From Scatophagus argus (taxonomy: Eukaryota > Chordata > Actinopteri > Scatophagidae): a DNA stretch of 64,000 bases. The notes below the pieces were generated by a model that was not told the origin of the DNA, did no database searches, and was given only the letters and a program-made list of their open reading frames with translations. A program made the translations under genes and the position numbers. Positions 12,001 through 22,108 of the stretch are shown piece after piece (the first letter of the stretch is position 1; each line of letters begins with the position of its first letter). The DNA lies in the NCBI RefSeq assembly GCF_020382885.2, contig NC_058493.1:21821499-21885498 (forward strand), read 5' to 3'.

Positions 12001-13420
12001 AACAAAATAAATAAATGTGCAACTGAATAGCCTGTGATCCCTTCCCATCATGTCACCACTGCATACTGGAGATGAAAAACAGAGTGTATGTTACTGAATC
12101 TAATTTAAAATCGAATTGGCTGAGTCTGTGTTGACTTGACATGGTTGGACAGATGGCGAAAAGGAGGTTTGTGTTGCACATTCAGCCAGAGATAAGTTTG
12201 AAGTTCAATGTGACCAAAACTGTATGCTTTGTATGTGTTTATACTGGCATGGACTATACAATAACACTAATGCACACACACACACACACACACTGTGTAT
12301 CAGCGAGGGAAAAGAAAGACTTCAAATCTGACCTGATCTGGACAAAATAAGTAGCACAATTATGGTGAGAAACAATTTGAAAAGCAGGATAGCAACAATC
12401 AATTATTTTCACTTTCAATTATCTTTTGATGATTTATTTGAGAGTAGATAGAGTAATTAATTTATCACAGAAGTAACTGCAAAAGAAATTTTCAGCAGGT
12501 GACGGTCTTGTGTCCAGACAAAAGTCCAAAACCCAAAATCATTCAATTTAGAAATACAGCAAACAGATTAAAAAATGCAACAATAAACCAGTTACCAGAA
12601 TAACTGCAGATTCATTTCTTGTTAATGAACTAATCAACTCATTCATCGTCTCAACTCTTAATACAAAAATCATCTTATTCACACGTGAGAAGCTGGAGTC
12701 TGTGCCTGCTTGACGTTATTCCTCGACCAACTGATTGATTTTCGAAACTGTCATTGATCATCCCTTACTGCAAATATTATCCCTTGTCAAGCAGACTGCT
12801 GCTCAGCCTGAGCTCCGTGATCTGCGTTGTTCCTGACTGAAATTTCACCTCACAACATTTCTTTTCAATAGTGAATCCATGCAGGGGACAAAACAACCAG
12901 CGCAGCACACGTTTGTCTTTACCAGCGTCAACTTGCATGGAGCGTAAAAGCTTTACGCTCAGACTTTTCAACAGATTGTAAAAAACAAAACAAAACAAAA
13001 AATGTACTGATGGTAATGTGAGCCGAACTGCAGCAGAGGGGCTCAAACTGGGGTCCGGAGGCCGCCGGGGGGACTTGAAGATAGTTTAGTTAGGTGTCCA
13101 GCAAACTGGAGGAAAAGTTAAACTCCAATCAGTCACAACCAGCACAATGTGAACTTGACTGCACCGTCATGTTACCTGCCGTGTCAAAGACAAAACCCCT
13201 GCCATAAAATGCGGAGTTTTGGGGGTTTTGTTTTGTTTTTTAAAAGGAAACTTGCAGCCAGTTGACTCCACTTACTGTAAAACTCAACGAGTTGTTTTTT
13301 ATGCAGGACCTCATCGTCCTCCTCGGTGACACACAAGCAGCCTCTCGCCAGCAACAGCGTCGCACAAACAGACGCCACGACGGCCACGGAGTCGACGAAA
13401 CGACGCGACTGGATTAACAT
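409..13420 (-). CDS. pla2r1: Secretory phospholipase A2 receptor 1 (partial, 5' two thirds)
   Basis: Type I membrane endocytic receptor of the mannose-receptor family that binds secreted PLA2s and collagen. Twenty coding exons, minus strand, in order: 13420-13276, 11782-11402, 11263-11090, 10744-10580, 10248-10135, 9255-9106, 8826-8632, 8524-8361, 8031-7921, 5865-5753, 5644-5475, 5338(or 5335)-5127, 4364-4219, 3506-3422, 3326-3191, 3096-3061, 2565-2405, 1527-1463, 731-628, 545-409. They total 2964 nt (988 codons) with frame kept across every join. Family members have about 1460 residues, so CTLD6 (mostly), CTLD7-8, the membrane segment and the tail lie beyond base 1. The closest recalled match is human PLA2R1 rather than MRC1 or LY75, for example VFHDEKVLMKRSW in CTLD4. 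The next gene, itgb6, has the same orientation, as in the human block. The start is an ATG with purine at -3, followed by a signal peptide. Confidence 0.95.
1972..2014. repeat. Perfect 18-bp inverted repeat with 7-nt loop
   Basis: The left arm TTCACACAGGACTGTACT (1972-1989) is the exact reverse complement of the right arm at 1997-2014. They are separated by ACAATAA. It lies in the pla2r1 intron between exons 17 and 18. It could be a small palindromic repeat, a remnant of a foldback element, or a structured RNA. The stem is shorter than most animal microRNA precursors and I cannot assign it. Confidence 0.75.
3191..4364 (-). CDS. pla2r1: pla2r1 exons 13-15: CTLD4
   Basis: Exons 4364-4219, 3506-3422 and 3326-3191 encode most of CTLD4, about residues 699-820. 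They contain VFHDEKVLMKRSWVEADFFC, AQLASFYHYEEQVFV, RWFWVGLNKR, WEWSDGSPV, RDCAVY and the closing HEWICKL. Conservation with human PLA2R1 is strongest here, which is the best single argument for the gene name. Intron 13 (3507-4218) is largely filled by an inverted-repeat transposable element. Confidence 0.93.
3663..4102. mobile_element. Non-autonomous DNA element with TTAA-flanked inverted ends
   Basis: The left end reads TTAAAGGAACACTTCACCC then AAAAA. The right end reads TTTTTGGGTGAACTATTTC then TTTAA, a near-perfect inverted match. No transposase frame is present in its 440 bp. The TTAA at both ends resembles piggyBac-type insertion sites, but superfamily assignment would need a library search. 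It sits inside pla2r1 intron 13 and does not touch exons. A truncated relative of the same end is at 28754. Confidence 0.8.
5127..5865 (-). CDS. pla2r1: pla2r1 exons 10-12: CTLD3 and linker to CTLD4
   Basis: Exons 5865-5753, 5644-5475 and 5338(5335)-5127 encode CTLD3 and the first strand of CTLD4, about residues 534-698. They contain GWKRHGHSCYTV, FEQAFVNSLL, CYWIGLMDQDKTGMYSW, GGCVAMSGG, HWEVKDC and ALSVCKQ, then CPPGWESQ and CFK opening CTLD4. Exon 11 must end at the weak donor CCAG|GTCGCC (5475) to keep frame. Exon 12 has a tandem CAGTAG acceptor. Use of the second AG matches the human spacing between QP and GGC better. Confidence 0.88.
5866..7920 (-). other. pla2r1 intron 9 (about 2 kb)
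   Basis: The longest intron within the CTLD part of the gene, between the CTLD2 and CTLD3 exons. It holds short A-runs and AT-rich sequence. I see no extra exon, RNA gene or clear transposon. Confidence 0.6.
7921..8826 (-). CDS. pla2r1: pla2r1 exons 7-9: CTLD2
   Basis: Exons 8826-8632, 8524-8361 and 8031-7921 encode CTLD2, about residues 377-533. Visible pieces are CANGWWPHNGFCYRLL, EVWIGLWKQ, VEWSDGSPVTLTLW and the closing CDERLPAVCRR. Two splice choices were decided by frame. The exon 8 acceptor is GTGTGCAG|TCTCAG, because the AG six bases later would create a stop. The exon 9 donor is CCAGAG|GTAGGA, because the earlier GCG|GTGAAA breaks the frame into CTLD3. Confidence 0.9.
8150..8300 (+). 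repeat. Unclassified dispersed repeat, copy 1
   Basis: Contains TAAACTGAATATCTTTGAG, then a GATGAAACATAACATTTGAAGAC block and ATTAATCCATTAATCAGGAAA. The same arrangement recurs in reverse at 12390-12660 and in part at 28845-28985 (GGACAAAACAAGACACCTGAAGAC). I recognise this as a common teleost repeat, but the class is not resolved. It lies in the pla2r1 intron between exons 8 and 9. Confidence 0.55.
9106..10744 (-). CDS. pla2r1: pla2r1 exons 4-6: CTLD1
   Basis: Three exons (10744-10580, 10248-10135, 9255-9106) encode C-type-lectin-like domain 1, about residues 234-376. They contain LQACYQFNLYTILTWSQALLTC, MVWIGLNHLKDGRGWQWSDGAPL and the closing SCESALPYICKK, which resembles the human STLPYICKK. 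The exon 6 acceptor at 9255 (CCCATCAG|CTCTGC) was chosen over two nearer AGs because only it keeps frame. No EPN or QPD sugar-binding triplet is visible, so lectin activity is unlikely. Confidence 0.9.
11090..11263 (-). CDS. pla2r1: pla2r1 exon 3: fibronectin type II domain
   Basis: A 174-nt exon encodes one FN2 module (about residues 176-233). The motif HGMPCALPFRYNNKWYSEC is followed by WCATSTRY and WGFC, giving the four expected cysteines. The family uses this module for collagen binding. The acceptor is ACTTGCAG|ATATCC and the donor AAAAG|GTGAAC. Confidence 0.94.
11402..11782 (-). CDS. pla2r1: pla2r1 exon 2: ricin-B-type cysteine-rich domain
   Basis: One 381-nt exon encodes the N-terminal cysteine-rich (ricin B-like) domain, about residues 49-175. 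Visible hallmarks are ESESLKRCITVDRSKLVLEDC, in two halves around the first cysteines, then MLWKWVSRHRLFNLG, CLGLN and LWWRC. The acceptor is CCTCCCAG|AAAAGG and the donor GAAG|GTAAAC. In human PLA2R1 this domain carries the main autoantibody epitope of membranous nephropathy. That is family knowledge and cannot be read from this sequence. Confidence 0.93.
11926..11975. repeat. Short inverted repeat in pla2r1 intron 1
   Basis: ATCTAGTGTGA (11926-11936) is mirrored exactly by TCACACTAGAT (11965-11975) around a 28-base spacer. The function is unknown and a chance palindrome is possible. Confidence 0.5.
12390..12660 (-). repeat. Unclassified dispersed repeat, copy 2
   Basis: In reverse orientation this contains the same landmarks as the copy at 8150: a run about fitting GTCTGGACACAAGACCGTCA next to AATTAATCGATT-like AT stretches, and a TTTTGGGTTTTGGAC core (positions 12520-12540 read on the minus strand). 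It lies in pla2r1 intron 1. A (CA)11 microsatellite is just upstream at 12272-12292. Confidence 0.45.
13276..13420 (-). CDS. pla2r1: pla2r1 exon 1: start and signal peptide
   Basis: This exon encodes residues 1-48. The ATG is at 13420 in a good context (GAA before ATG). A hydrophobic stretch, VAVVASVCATLLLARGCLC (about residues 12-30), reads as a signal peptide and is followed by an acidic linker (VTEEDDE). The donor is CA|GTAAGT. The single leftover base joins exon 2 to give FYKKGLFILES, which leads into the cysteine-rich domain. Confidence 0.88.
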
Positions 13421-13760
13421 TTCGACGGCCGGATGCTGTGTCGAAGCGCCAATGCGCGCACATTCCGAGGCTCCTGGTCAGGGAGGGTATTTTTGGGTCT
13501 CGTTGTGTGGGTTTGTTTTTTCTCCCCCTCTCTGGTAGAAAACTTGGGCCGAGTGAAGTTTTCCAGCGGGGGGACCAGCGACGTCACGTCTGACGGAGGA
13601 GCTGCTGCTGCTCTCCGGCCTGGAGGCTGCATTCCTGCCGCTCCGGTCTGTTTTCACTGGGCCACAGCCATTAAACATCATGCGGACTGACCGAAAAAGG
13701 GCCCCCCGGCCCCCCCTCAGTAAACAAATAAACACAATCATAGGCGCACACATGTACAAA
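13421..13760 (-). promoter_or_regulatory. pla2r1 5' flank, GC-rich
   Basis: Upstream of the pla2r1 ATG the sequence becomes GC- and CpG-rich, unlike the AT-rich surroundings. It contains an ACGTCACGTC block (about 13581-13590) resembling a CRE/ATF site. I see no TATA box. This is inferred to be the promoter and 5'UTR, and the transcription start is not located. Confidence 0.45.
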
Positions 13761-15355
13761 CGATAAACTTCTCTTCCAGTGATTTACTTTTTTTTTCTTT
13801 AGCTATATGTCATAAATTAGTAGCAGTCTGCTCAAGAGCTTTGACTACTTAAGGTAATCTGGCAATACCACAATGTAAAAGTGCTTTGTTACAAGTGGAA
13901 ATCATGCATTCAGTGTTTTGTTTAAGTATTAACATCATAACATGCTTAAAGTTCCAAATGTAACAGTACTCATTATGCAGCTTGGCCCATTTTCTGAATA
14001 AAGTATATCTCATTACTGGACTTTAATTATTAATGGACGTTATTTAATGTTGCAGACGGTAACGGCAGGACTAATTTGAGCTACTTTATGCTGTCTTGTT
14101 GTTGTTGTTGCCTTTGCCTAATCTTAACCCATAAAAATATATGACATTTGTTGATTATATTTGTGTTATTTGTCTGCAAAGTAACTAAAGCTGTCCAATA
14201 AACGGAGTAAATAGAAGTAGACCATAAAGTAGCAGAAAACGGAAATACTCAATACTCAGTGCAGTAGCCTAAAAATTCTACTATAGTACTTATGTAAATG
14301 TACTTAATTACTTTACACAACTGCAAATAAATATAATTACAATAAACTCGGACCAACTAGAAACCGTGTGAAATGGTAAAATTCTACTCATGTTAAAAAA
14401 CAGTACGTAATAGTGGAGGAAGAGGTATTCAGAACTTTCAATTAAGTGAAAATACAAATACCACAGTCTACAATTACACCATCCTCATTTTTACACTGAT
14501 CAAGTTCAGGCTGACCAAAGTCGGTAGCATCTTTCACCACACACGTCTGGTCCCTAAATGCCTCCACCTTCCAAACTCAACCAAATCAGTTGATGTATTG
14601 CATTTGATGTAATCACGTGTGATGCAGTTGATCTTGTTCTTCAGTGGTTCAACATCCCACTCAAATTTGTTGGTTAACTAGCTGACACACAGTGAACCTG
14701 CGGCTTTCAGGGGCCGGTGGGATTTTGTCTAGCTGGTGGAAACACTCACATGTGTGTAACTGAAGAACCTCAAAGTAGTAACCACAATTTACTTTTCCTT
14801 TAGTGGCCTCTCTGACTGTAAACAAAACTTTCTTTGGCTCAAATCCGATCAGTCTAATTTATATCTTTGAAGGTATTTGAGAACTGTGTACAACAAACAA
14901 TTAAGATTTAACATTAAAGGTTTCACAATAAGTCAGAATTCAACTTTATTTATGTGCCACGCCACTAAAAAACCTATTCTTAAAGGCTCAGCCTTGCTTC
15001 ACAATAAAACAACAAACACAATATTTAAAAAAAACACAATTGTCCACTTGTATATTTACATTCATTAGAATAAAACAAGGATTTCTTTTCAGTAGTAGAG
15101 CACTCGTAGTGTAGACGCCTCCTCTCCAAACTGCATGTTACAGGAGACAACAACATGTTAACATTTGTAGGATCGTGCGACAGGAAAGTGCAGTATTTAA
15201 CAGTACATCATCAGTGCACTTTAACAGCAGGAAGTTCATCACGTAGTGTTCGTCTGTTCACAGCGTCACTGTGTCTCAACATGGCCGAATTAGCACAGAG
15301 ATCTGTACAAAAACAAATTGTAGGACAAAGTTTTCTCCCTCCATCTCTTACTCTT

Positions 15356-15407
<52 letters not shown>

Positions 15408-15449
15408 AAGTGCACTCAGACGTTGGTTTGCATCGTCTCCAGTTCATCA
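13761..15449. other. pla2r1-itgb6 intergenic DNA and itgb6 3'UTR
   Basis: No coding exon is seen. The part next to 15449 is the itgb6 3'UTR, with a (CA)n tract at 15365-15405. A minus-strand AATAAA at 14945-14950 could end the transcript. However, it lies inside a stretch (AACTTTATTTATGTGCC...) that resembles a common teleost repeat, so the end is uncertain. Confidence 0.5.
15365..15405. repeat. (CA)n microsatellite
   Basis: About 20 uninterrupted CA units just beyond the itgb6 stop codon, in the presumed 3'UTR. Confidence 0.95.
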
Positions 15450-16600
15450 TCAGTAGTGACTCAGTGTAATACTCTTTTCTCTCTCTCTGCTCTTATAAGT
15501 TATATTTTTGAACGTGGATGTCGAGCTTCGGAACAGAGGGTTGGTCCCCTGAAGAGAGACAAAGAAAAAACACAAACACGTGAAGCTGTTTCATTCACCT
15601 TGGACTGATGAGATGAAACAATCGACCATTAAGATACTCTCACCAGAACATTAAGGCTAAGATATTCCATATGAAAAGACAAAGTTGTGTTAGTTTATCC
15701 TTTCAGTCCCAAGCCCATTTGTTTTGACTGAGCCAGAAATAATTAAAAATAAGTTACCTAATAAGTTAGGCTAACACGTTCCTAAATCAAGCAGGTCACT
15801 TTTGTTTTTATCTAATGTTACTCAAACTACTTTTACTTTCTTCTTGTTGTAGACTTGGTGCAGCAGGATGAATTGAGTCAAATCAACTCATAATGACCAC
15901 AGAGTCCATGTTGATCGTGATAAAGGAGCATGTCGCCCTGTGCAACGATATGGCTCGTTGATGTGCCTTTAATAGTTTTTAGGACATTGAAAAATACATC
16001 ACATATTTGAATAAAACTACTGTCCCAGCCATTCATCTGTGTCTTGATGGTTCAATTAACTCATTTACTCATTTACATTTGGAGAAGATCTGATGTACTT
16101 TAAGGAGAAAAAAAACCTCATTTTAATACGACATGGAAACTCGTATGAAATATCTTGAAGCTTTAAATTGAAAGATATTTGAACATTTTAAACCCATATT
16201 TCACAGCACCACAGAAGCGTGAAAGAATGCGAATGACTTAAGACTTTTTAAACCACTAATCTCGACTAATTGTTTTCTCCTCTATTCCCCGTTTATTTTG
16301 TTGTTATTATATCACATTTTGTTCTCTATAAAGTAAGCTGTATCAGGCAATACTTGTTAGTGGGATCAATTCATTGTGTTTTTATATAGAGAATATTGCC
16401 AACCGTATCCATTAACCCACTTTAAGGTCTTACCGACTGCCATTTTGCCTTTGACCTCTCAGCCTCAAACTTTGCCACCTCCTTACGGTCGTGGGCCGAC
16501 ACCAGCACCTTCCACACACCCAGCAGGATCAGGCCGATGCACACGATGGAAAGGGAGACCCCCAGAATAATCATGGGGATGTTTGGAGGCTCCGGACAAC
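15450..16600 (-). CDS. itgb6: itgb6 exons 14-15: transmembrane helix and cytoplasmic tail
   Basis: Exon 14 encodes [13 protein letters not shown] and a hydrophobic helix (about residues 704-726). The canonical [19 protein letters not shown] follows, which is the talin- and alpha-contacting membrane-proximal region. Exon 15 encodes GTNPLF (residues 752-757), [10 protein letters not shown] and a terminal KSRERE...HY before TGA at 15452-15450. The first NPxY motif is NPLF here (human NPLY) and the second is NITY (human NVTY). The 11-residue beta-6-specific end differs in sequence from human. Confidence 0.93.
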
Positions 16601-19600
16601 CTAGCAAAGGAGAGAGAGGCTGAGATGAGACCCACGCTAGGAACTCCATTTTCTGTTGTATCTGTTTTCTGTTCTAAAACTTACCGTACATCTCTAGATT
16701 GTAGGCAGTGGTCCCCGTGTCACCTCCTGCCACGTTAAAAGATATCCAGCACTCATTCTCCATCATTACCTTGCATGGCATAGAAGAGCCCTTGCCATAA
16801 TCTGAGAGGAAATGAGAACATACATGTCCAAAAAGGGAGGCATGAATCCGTCGTATCTCATCTTCCATTTCGGGATTGTGCTGAGAATGTAAAAGGATAT
16901 ACTCGCTTCTGTTGTGCTGTCAGTGTGATTTCCATATCAAAGACTACAATCAGGGGTGTATGCATGTGTGTGTGCGGACCACGCCATTGTATTTCACATC
17001 TGAAGCCTGAAAAACCTCTGTGATAATCAGATATACCTCTCAGCTTGCACATTTATAGCAGGTTTAAAATAATCTCTCCTATAAAGGAAGACAAGGTCCT
17101 TTGCCTGTTCACATGCACTACAATAGCTCTGCCTGTACGACAAGGTAAATAATATGTTCCCCATTGTCCGGTGCTGCCTGAATGGACATGGAGGGTGTTG
17201 TGTTAGAGACGGGGGGTGCAGGCTACAAAGACACCCGAGTCGATGCAGGTCAGCATTCCTCTAAGTCTCTGACCCATGGGGAAACTTAGCATGGCCCGAT
17301 GTTGATACCACCATCAAAACCACTAGAGAGGTTGAGAAGAGGACAAACAAGCACTCACAGCACAGGTAGAAGGTCATGCAAACGGGTATATGGAGTTATG
17401 ATACGTTTATACGGTGCACGTGCTGTAAAAATTATCTTTTTTTTTTACTATGCAGGGAACAGAGGTTTCCTAATTCATAATATCAGTGGCTTATTTTATC
17501 ACTTATTCTGTACGGCTTGGTTCGCTAAAAACCTTTGCTGCTGACCGCTTCTCAAATAATATAAGTAACTTCCTTCGAGATGTCCACTGATTTCATCTCA
17601 TGCCAGTGTGATATGAAAATCAACTTGTGGAGACTTGGAACCTGCCAAGAGGTCCTGCGGGTAGGTGTTTCTTCAGAAAGATGATTAGTTAAATCATGAC
17701 AAGGACTGTCTGGATAATTCCCCTACGTTAATCTCTGCCAACAAACCCTGACATCCAGGTTTGGCATTCAAACATGTGAATCATGCAAACCTCAGTAGGT
17801 ATGTCATCAGAACAACAAATCTGAAAAAAAAAAACATTCCCTGCGACAGATGGACTATATGAAGTGAGTTTCAGGTATCAGAAAGTAGATTCTCACACAG
17901 TACTGACAGGCTTAAACAATCAAAATCCCCGATATCGTCCTTTAATTTGAATGCCTTGAATGCATCCATTTTTAATGGCTGAACAAATTATTTACCTTTT
18001 CAGTTCATTAAACCTTTCCAAAAATAAACAACATCAACTTTAAAACTGAAAGTTTTGACATGTTCTTGTACAGTATTAATTTTAACAAATCAATAATAAT
18101 AATAATAATAATCTTGAAGATTTGCTCTTATCATGTTTTTTCTCAACAAACTCTAATTAAAAATTGATAAAACTGTTGAAGCTTTTGTTTGACAGATATT
18201 AAGCCTTTACCTGCTGTTGTGTTGATAAAAATTTTAGGGATGCTGCACTTGTTATCACACAACTCTGCACCGTCCTGATCTTCCAGATGGCACTCTACAC
18301 AAGCCCTGGTGTTAAAACAAGTGGAAAAGCAAAAGGTCAGGTTTTCCTTAGAGGCGATACAGTACCTCTTGGGAAGCTACAGTTCAATAAGGCTTCAGTC
18401 ACTGACAAAGGGAGTACAAAGAAATCACAGTGCTGGTCACTTATCACAGTTTTCCCAAGGCTCCCTATGGCCCGTCTCTCCTGTAACAGTGGTATCATAT
18501 GGCACTAGTCCTGACAGCTGCTTTACAATGAAGAAAGGAAATCTCTTTCTGTGGTGCGGTGTTGGGGACATTAGGTGTCCTTTGATGTCATATGGAAGGT
18601 GTAGACACATGTGAAAAACACGACCAGAACCTGATCTGCCTGTACTCAAAAGAACAGGCAGATCATGCGGCATAAGGAGGCGACATATTGTATCTAAATA
18701 GGACAAATTAAATAAAAAAAAAACTATGTTGCACCCTCAGTCAACAGCTGATGGCATTAATGTGCTCTCACCTTGCGGAGCTACAGGCGTCTCCACACGT
18801 TGGACACTTCTCACACTTGTCCCCCGACGCTCCAGGCACCGAGCAGACACAGTGGCCACACTCACACCTCCCCCGGCCACTGCAGAGTTCTCCGTCCCCC
18901 GACACGCACGCCTCGGTGCCGGCGCTGCAGTTGCAGTACTCCCCCGTCCAGCCGCTCTCGCAGCGACACTCCCCGCAGTCACACACCCCGTGGCCTGCAA
19001 ACACAAAGTCGCTAAAGCGAGTGACTCGAAAACACACGACTAAATTGCGACGTTCAGGTGCCAGTCACTCACCTCCGCAGAGCTCCCCACGGAAGCGAGC
19101 ACAGGAGTAATTGTCACACTCGCAATGGGGCCCGTAGATGCGCCCAAAGCTGGATGAATGGCACACGCACTGGCCGCAGTAGCACTGGCCCTGACCGCTG
19201 CAGACCTCGGACTCATTGTTTGCGAGGCAGTTACTCAACAAAACGCTTTCCTCGTTGCATTCGCACTGTGCTCCCAGGTAGCCCGGCTGACACACGCACA
19301 CGCCACACTGGAAAGCCCCTTGGCCCTCGGCGCACCGGCTGCTGTTTGCTTCGGGAGGCCGCTGGCAGTCACACGAGCAAAGAGACTCCAGCTCGACGTC
19401 CAAACTGTCCTGTAAACCCACCGGCTTGAGGGAGAAGTGCTGAACTCCTGACAGGCATCCTGGGAGCGCCACAGTCACGTTGAACACTACCTGAGGAGCA
19501 GGAAGACCAAACCTGAGACATGTTATTCCTCTGAGCAATACGGCTTCATTGTGTTCCAGAAGTCTTGATTTTCAATCAATCCCACATACACCATCCTGCT

Positions 19601-22057
19601 ACCTTAAATATTCACTCTGCACCACGTGTGTATTAATCTGCATCTGAAAATACACTTTAAAATACACCCAGCTGTTTTAAGAGATTATTTTAAAAAGTAT
19701 GAAGTATGAGGTTTGAAGTAAGGCTGAAGTATGGGGGGTTTTTGTAATAAGATGGGAAAGTCAGAAACTTTGGAGATATACACTAATGCGTTATTGGTTT
19801 TTGTCTTTGCATGGGGTTTTGCAAGGTTTTGTTGTGCTTAAGAAACATAGAGAATATCACCAATTTAATCATTTTACCTCACAAAAATCCAAACCAACAA
19901 AAACATCAACTACTAGTACAACTAGTGAATATATTCGTTATCGATTATTTTCTTTATCACTTGTTTTTTCTGCAGCATATCAAAAAAGTGTTTAGAAAGG
20001 CCTGCAGTATTGCTTCTTTCATACAACCAATGGCTGAAACCTCAGAGGTTTTCAGTTTATTATCATATAAGACGATGGCAAACAGCAAATCATCACATTT
20101 GAGACGCTGGAACAAAACACTTGGTATAAATGACTAAAGCAATTAATTGACAGACTATTAGAATAGTTTCAGATTCATTCTGTGACGTCTGACTGCTCTG
20201 AGCGAGAGAGGGAGAACATACAACTTCATATGACGACATCTCCTGATCACACAGGACAAACTGATGCTCTTTTACGCCTCAAAAAGGCCAACGTTGAACT
20301 ATTTATCCCAGGTGCTCAGGCTGAGACTGGCCAACAGGCAAGACTGCCGTCACCTTTGACTTAAAAGTGAATTTGAAGGCCTACATTATGTGGTGATCGT
20401 GAAAAACACAGGGTTTAACCAAGCGTGGCCAGTTCTATGTCTGAGGAATACTCACCTGCAGGCTTTACTATTCTAATGGAGGCCTATCCAGACCACCAAA
20501 ACAAGTCATTAATCTGGCAGAATAGATTCAGCACTCTGCCACATTAGGACCAGATGCAAACTACACATTCAGTATTATTTTAAAGTCTTTTTATCTGCTG
20601 CCTGTAGGACTTTGGATTAAATTAAAAATTCTCTTCCGAGTGCATAATTCAGCACATGGTCTTTCATTAGAGTTCTCTGAAATGCCTTTCATGTGTGAAC
20701 CTTGGAGTTCTCTGTCATTAAAATTTTAGTTTATTGTAAGTGCAGGACAAAACCTTTTGTGCAGCAGTTTTGCAGCAGAGAAAAGCTGATATCTTTGAAC
20801 ATATCTTTCAAACTTACCTTTTTAGCCATTGCTCAGAGTGCCTTCATTGTTTTCCACTTTGTAGGAGTGGTTTCATTCATTCTCTCATTTTCATTTCATT
20901 TTATTTTTTAGCTTACTACTCCATGTTTTTTTTGCGTTTTTTTGGCATGTGCAATTATTTTACTGTTCCTGTCTTTCTACAGTCTTAATGGTCTTAGTTT
21001 GCTACTAGCTTGTAAAGCATAAACACAGAGACGATGGGATTTAGAGGAAAACTACTGACCGTCTCTCCAGGTTTTATGTTGGAGCAGCGCTTTAGATCAG
21101 GGAGGACGGTCCCATTCGGGCAAATGGCTGTAAAGGACATCTGGAGCTCTTCTGTGTCTCCAAGGACCTCCAGTTCGATCTCTGAACGCAGTTCCTGGAA
21201 ACAGTACAAAAATATATCAGCGCAACACAAACCTAGAACTGAACAAAGGATTCCCTCTCTGAAACAGCAAACATCACAAACACGCATTTGTCAAATCAAC
21301 ATACTGACTTCTATCACCATGAAGAGGGATTTCCAGGGCTTTAAGGTGGAATTACACTTTCACCCTGAGCTGACCTGTTTGCATGCTGAGACTGTTTGAA
21401 ACCTCCAATTTAGTCTTTTTGTGTGACTCATCATCCCAGGTGTGCTGGCCTGTATAAAAGCACCTGAGGAAAGAGTGACAGCAAACCTCAGCTGGAGGGA
21501 AGACTGTGTTTGACTGACTAATGAACTCTGTGACGGACTGTCTGGGTGCTAACACAGGGTTAATTGTGTGTTTCCTGTAGGCCTGTAATTGTGCTGTGCC
21601 TTCAGTGTTGCTAAGGAGGAGAAAACAGGGGGATGTTTATGGGATACAATTGAAGACGGATTGAAGTAAAGAAGGTAAAACAGAAACAAAATACTCAACT
21701 GTTATTCGGTAAATAAGTTGCAGGGGATTTAAAGCCGGGAGGCTGAAATATCTAATCATCAAGCAACAAACATTAATCCAAAATTGCAGGTAAGTATAAA
21801 TACCAATCATCTGCCGCCTATCGCTAAATACGCTTCTGTTTGTTTTTTACCTCCCTTAGCAGCCACATCTCCAACAATCTACTTCTTAACGAGCGATAAC
21901 AAGGGCTCATCTCTCCGGTGTGGTTAAAGTGGCAGAGACTAAAAGTGGGTGTCAGCGACATAACTGATGAAGTAATTAGAGGACTCGCCACCACTCGCTG
22001 CCGCCAGGAGGGATTTGCAAAAGGACACTAAGTCCAAAGAGGAAGATAGACAACGAA

Positions 22058-22108
<51 letters not shown>

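Noticed and set aside
14945..14950. Minus-strand AATAAA as the definite itgb6 poly(A) signal
   Set aside because: It lies in a TTTATTTATRT-type teleost repeat, so it is kept only as a possibility.
18751..19429. Long open frames on the plus strand across the itgb6 EGF exons
   Set aside because: They are antisense shadows of GC-rich, cysteine-rich exons 10 and 11. They have no domain signature and no splice logic.
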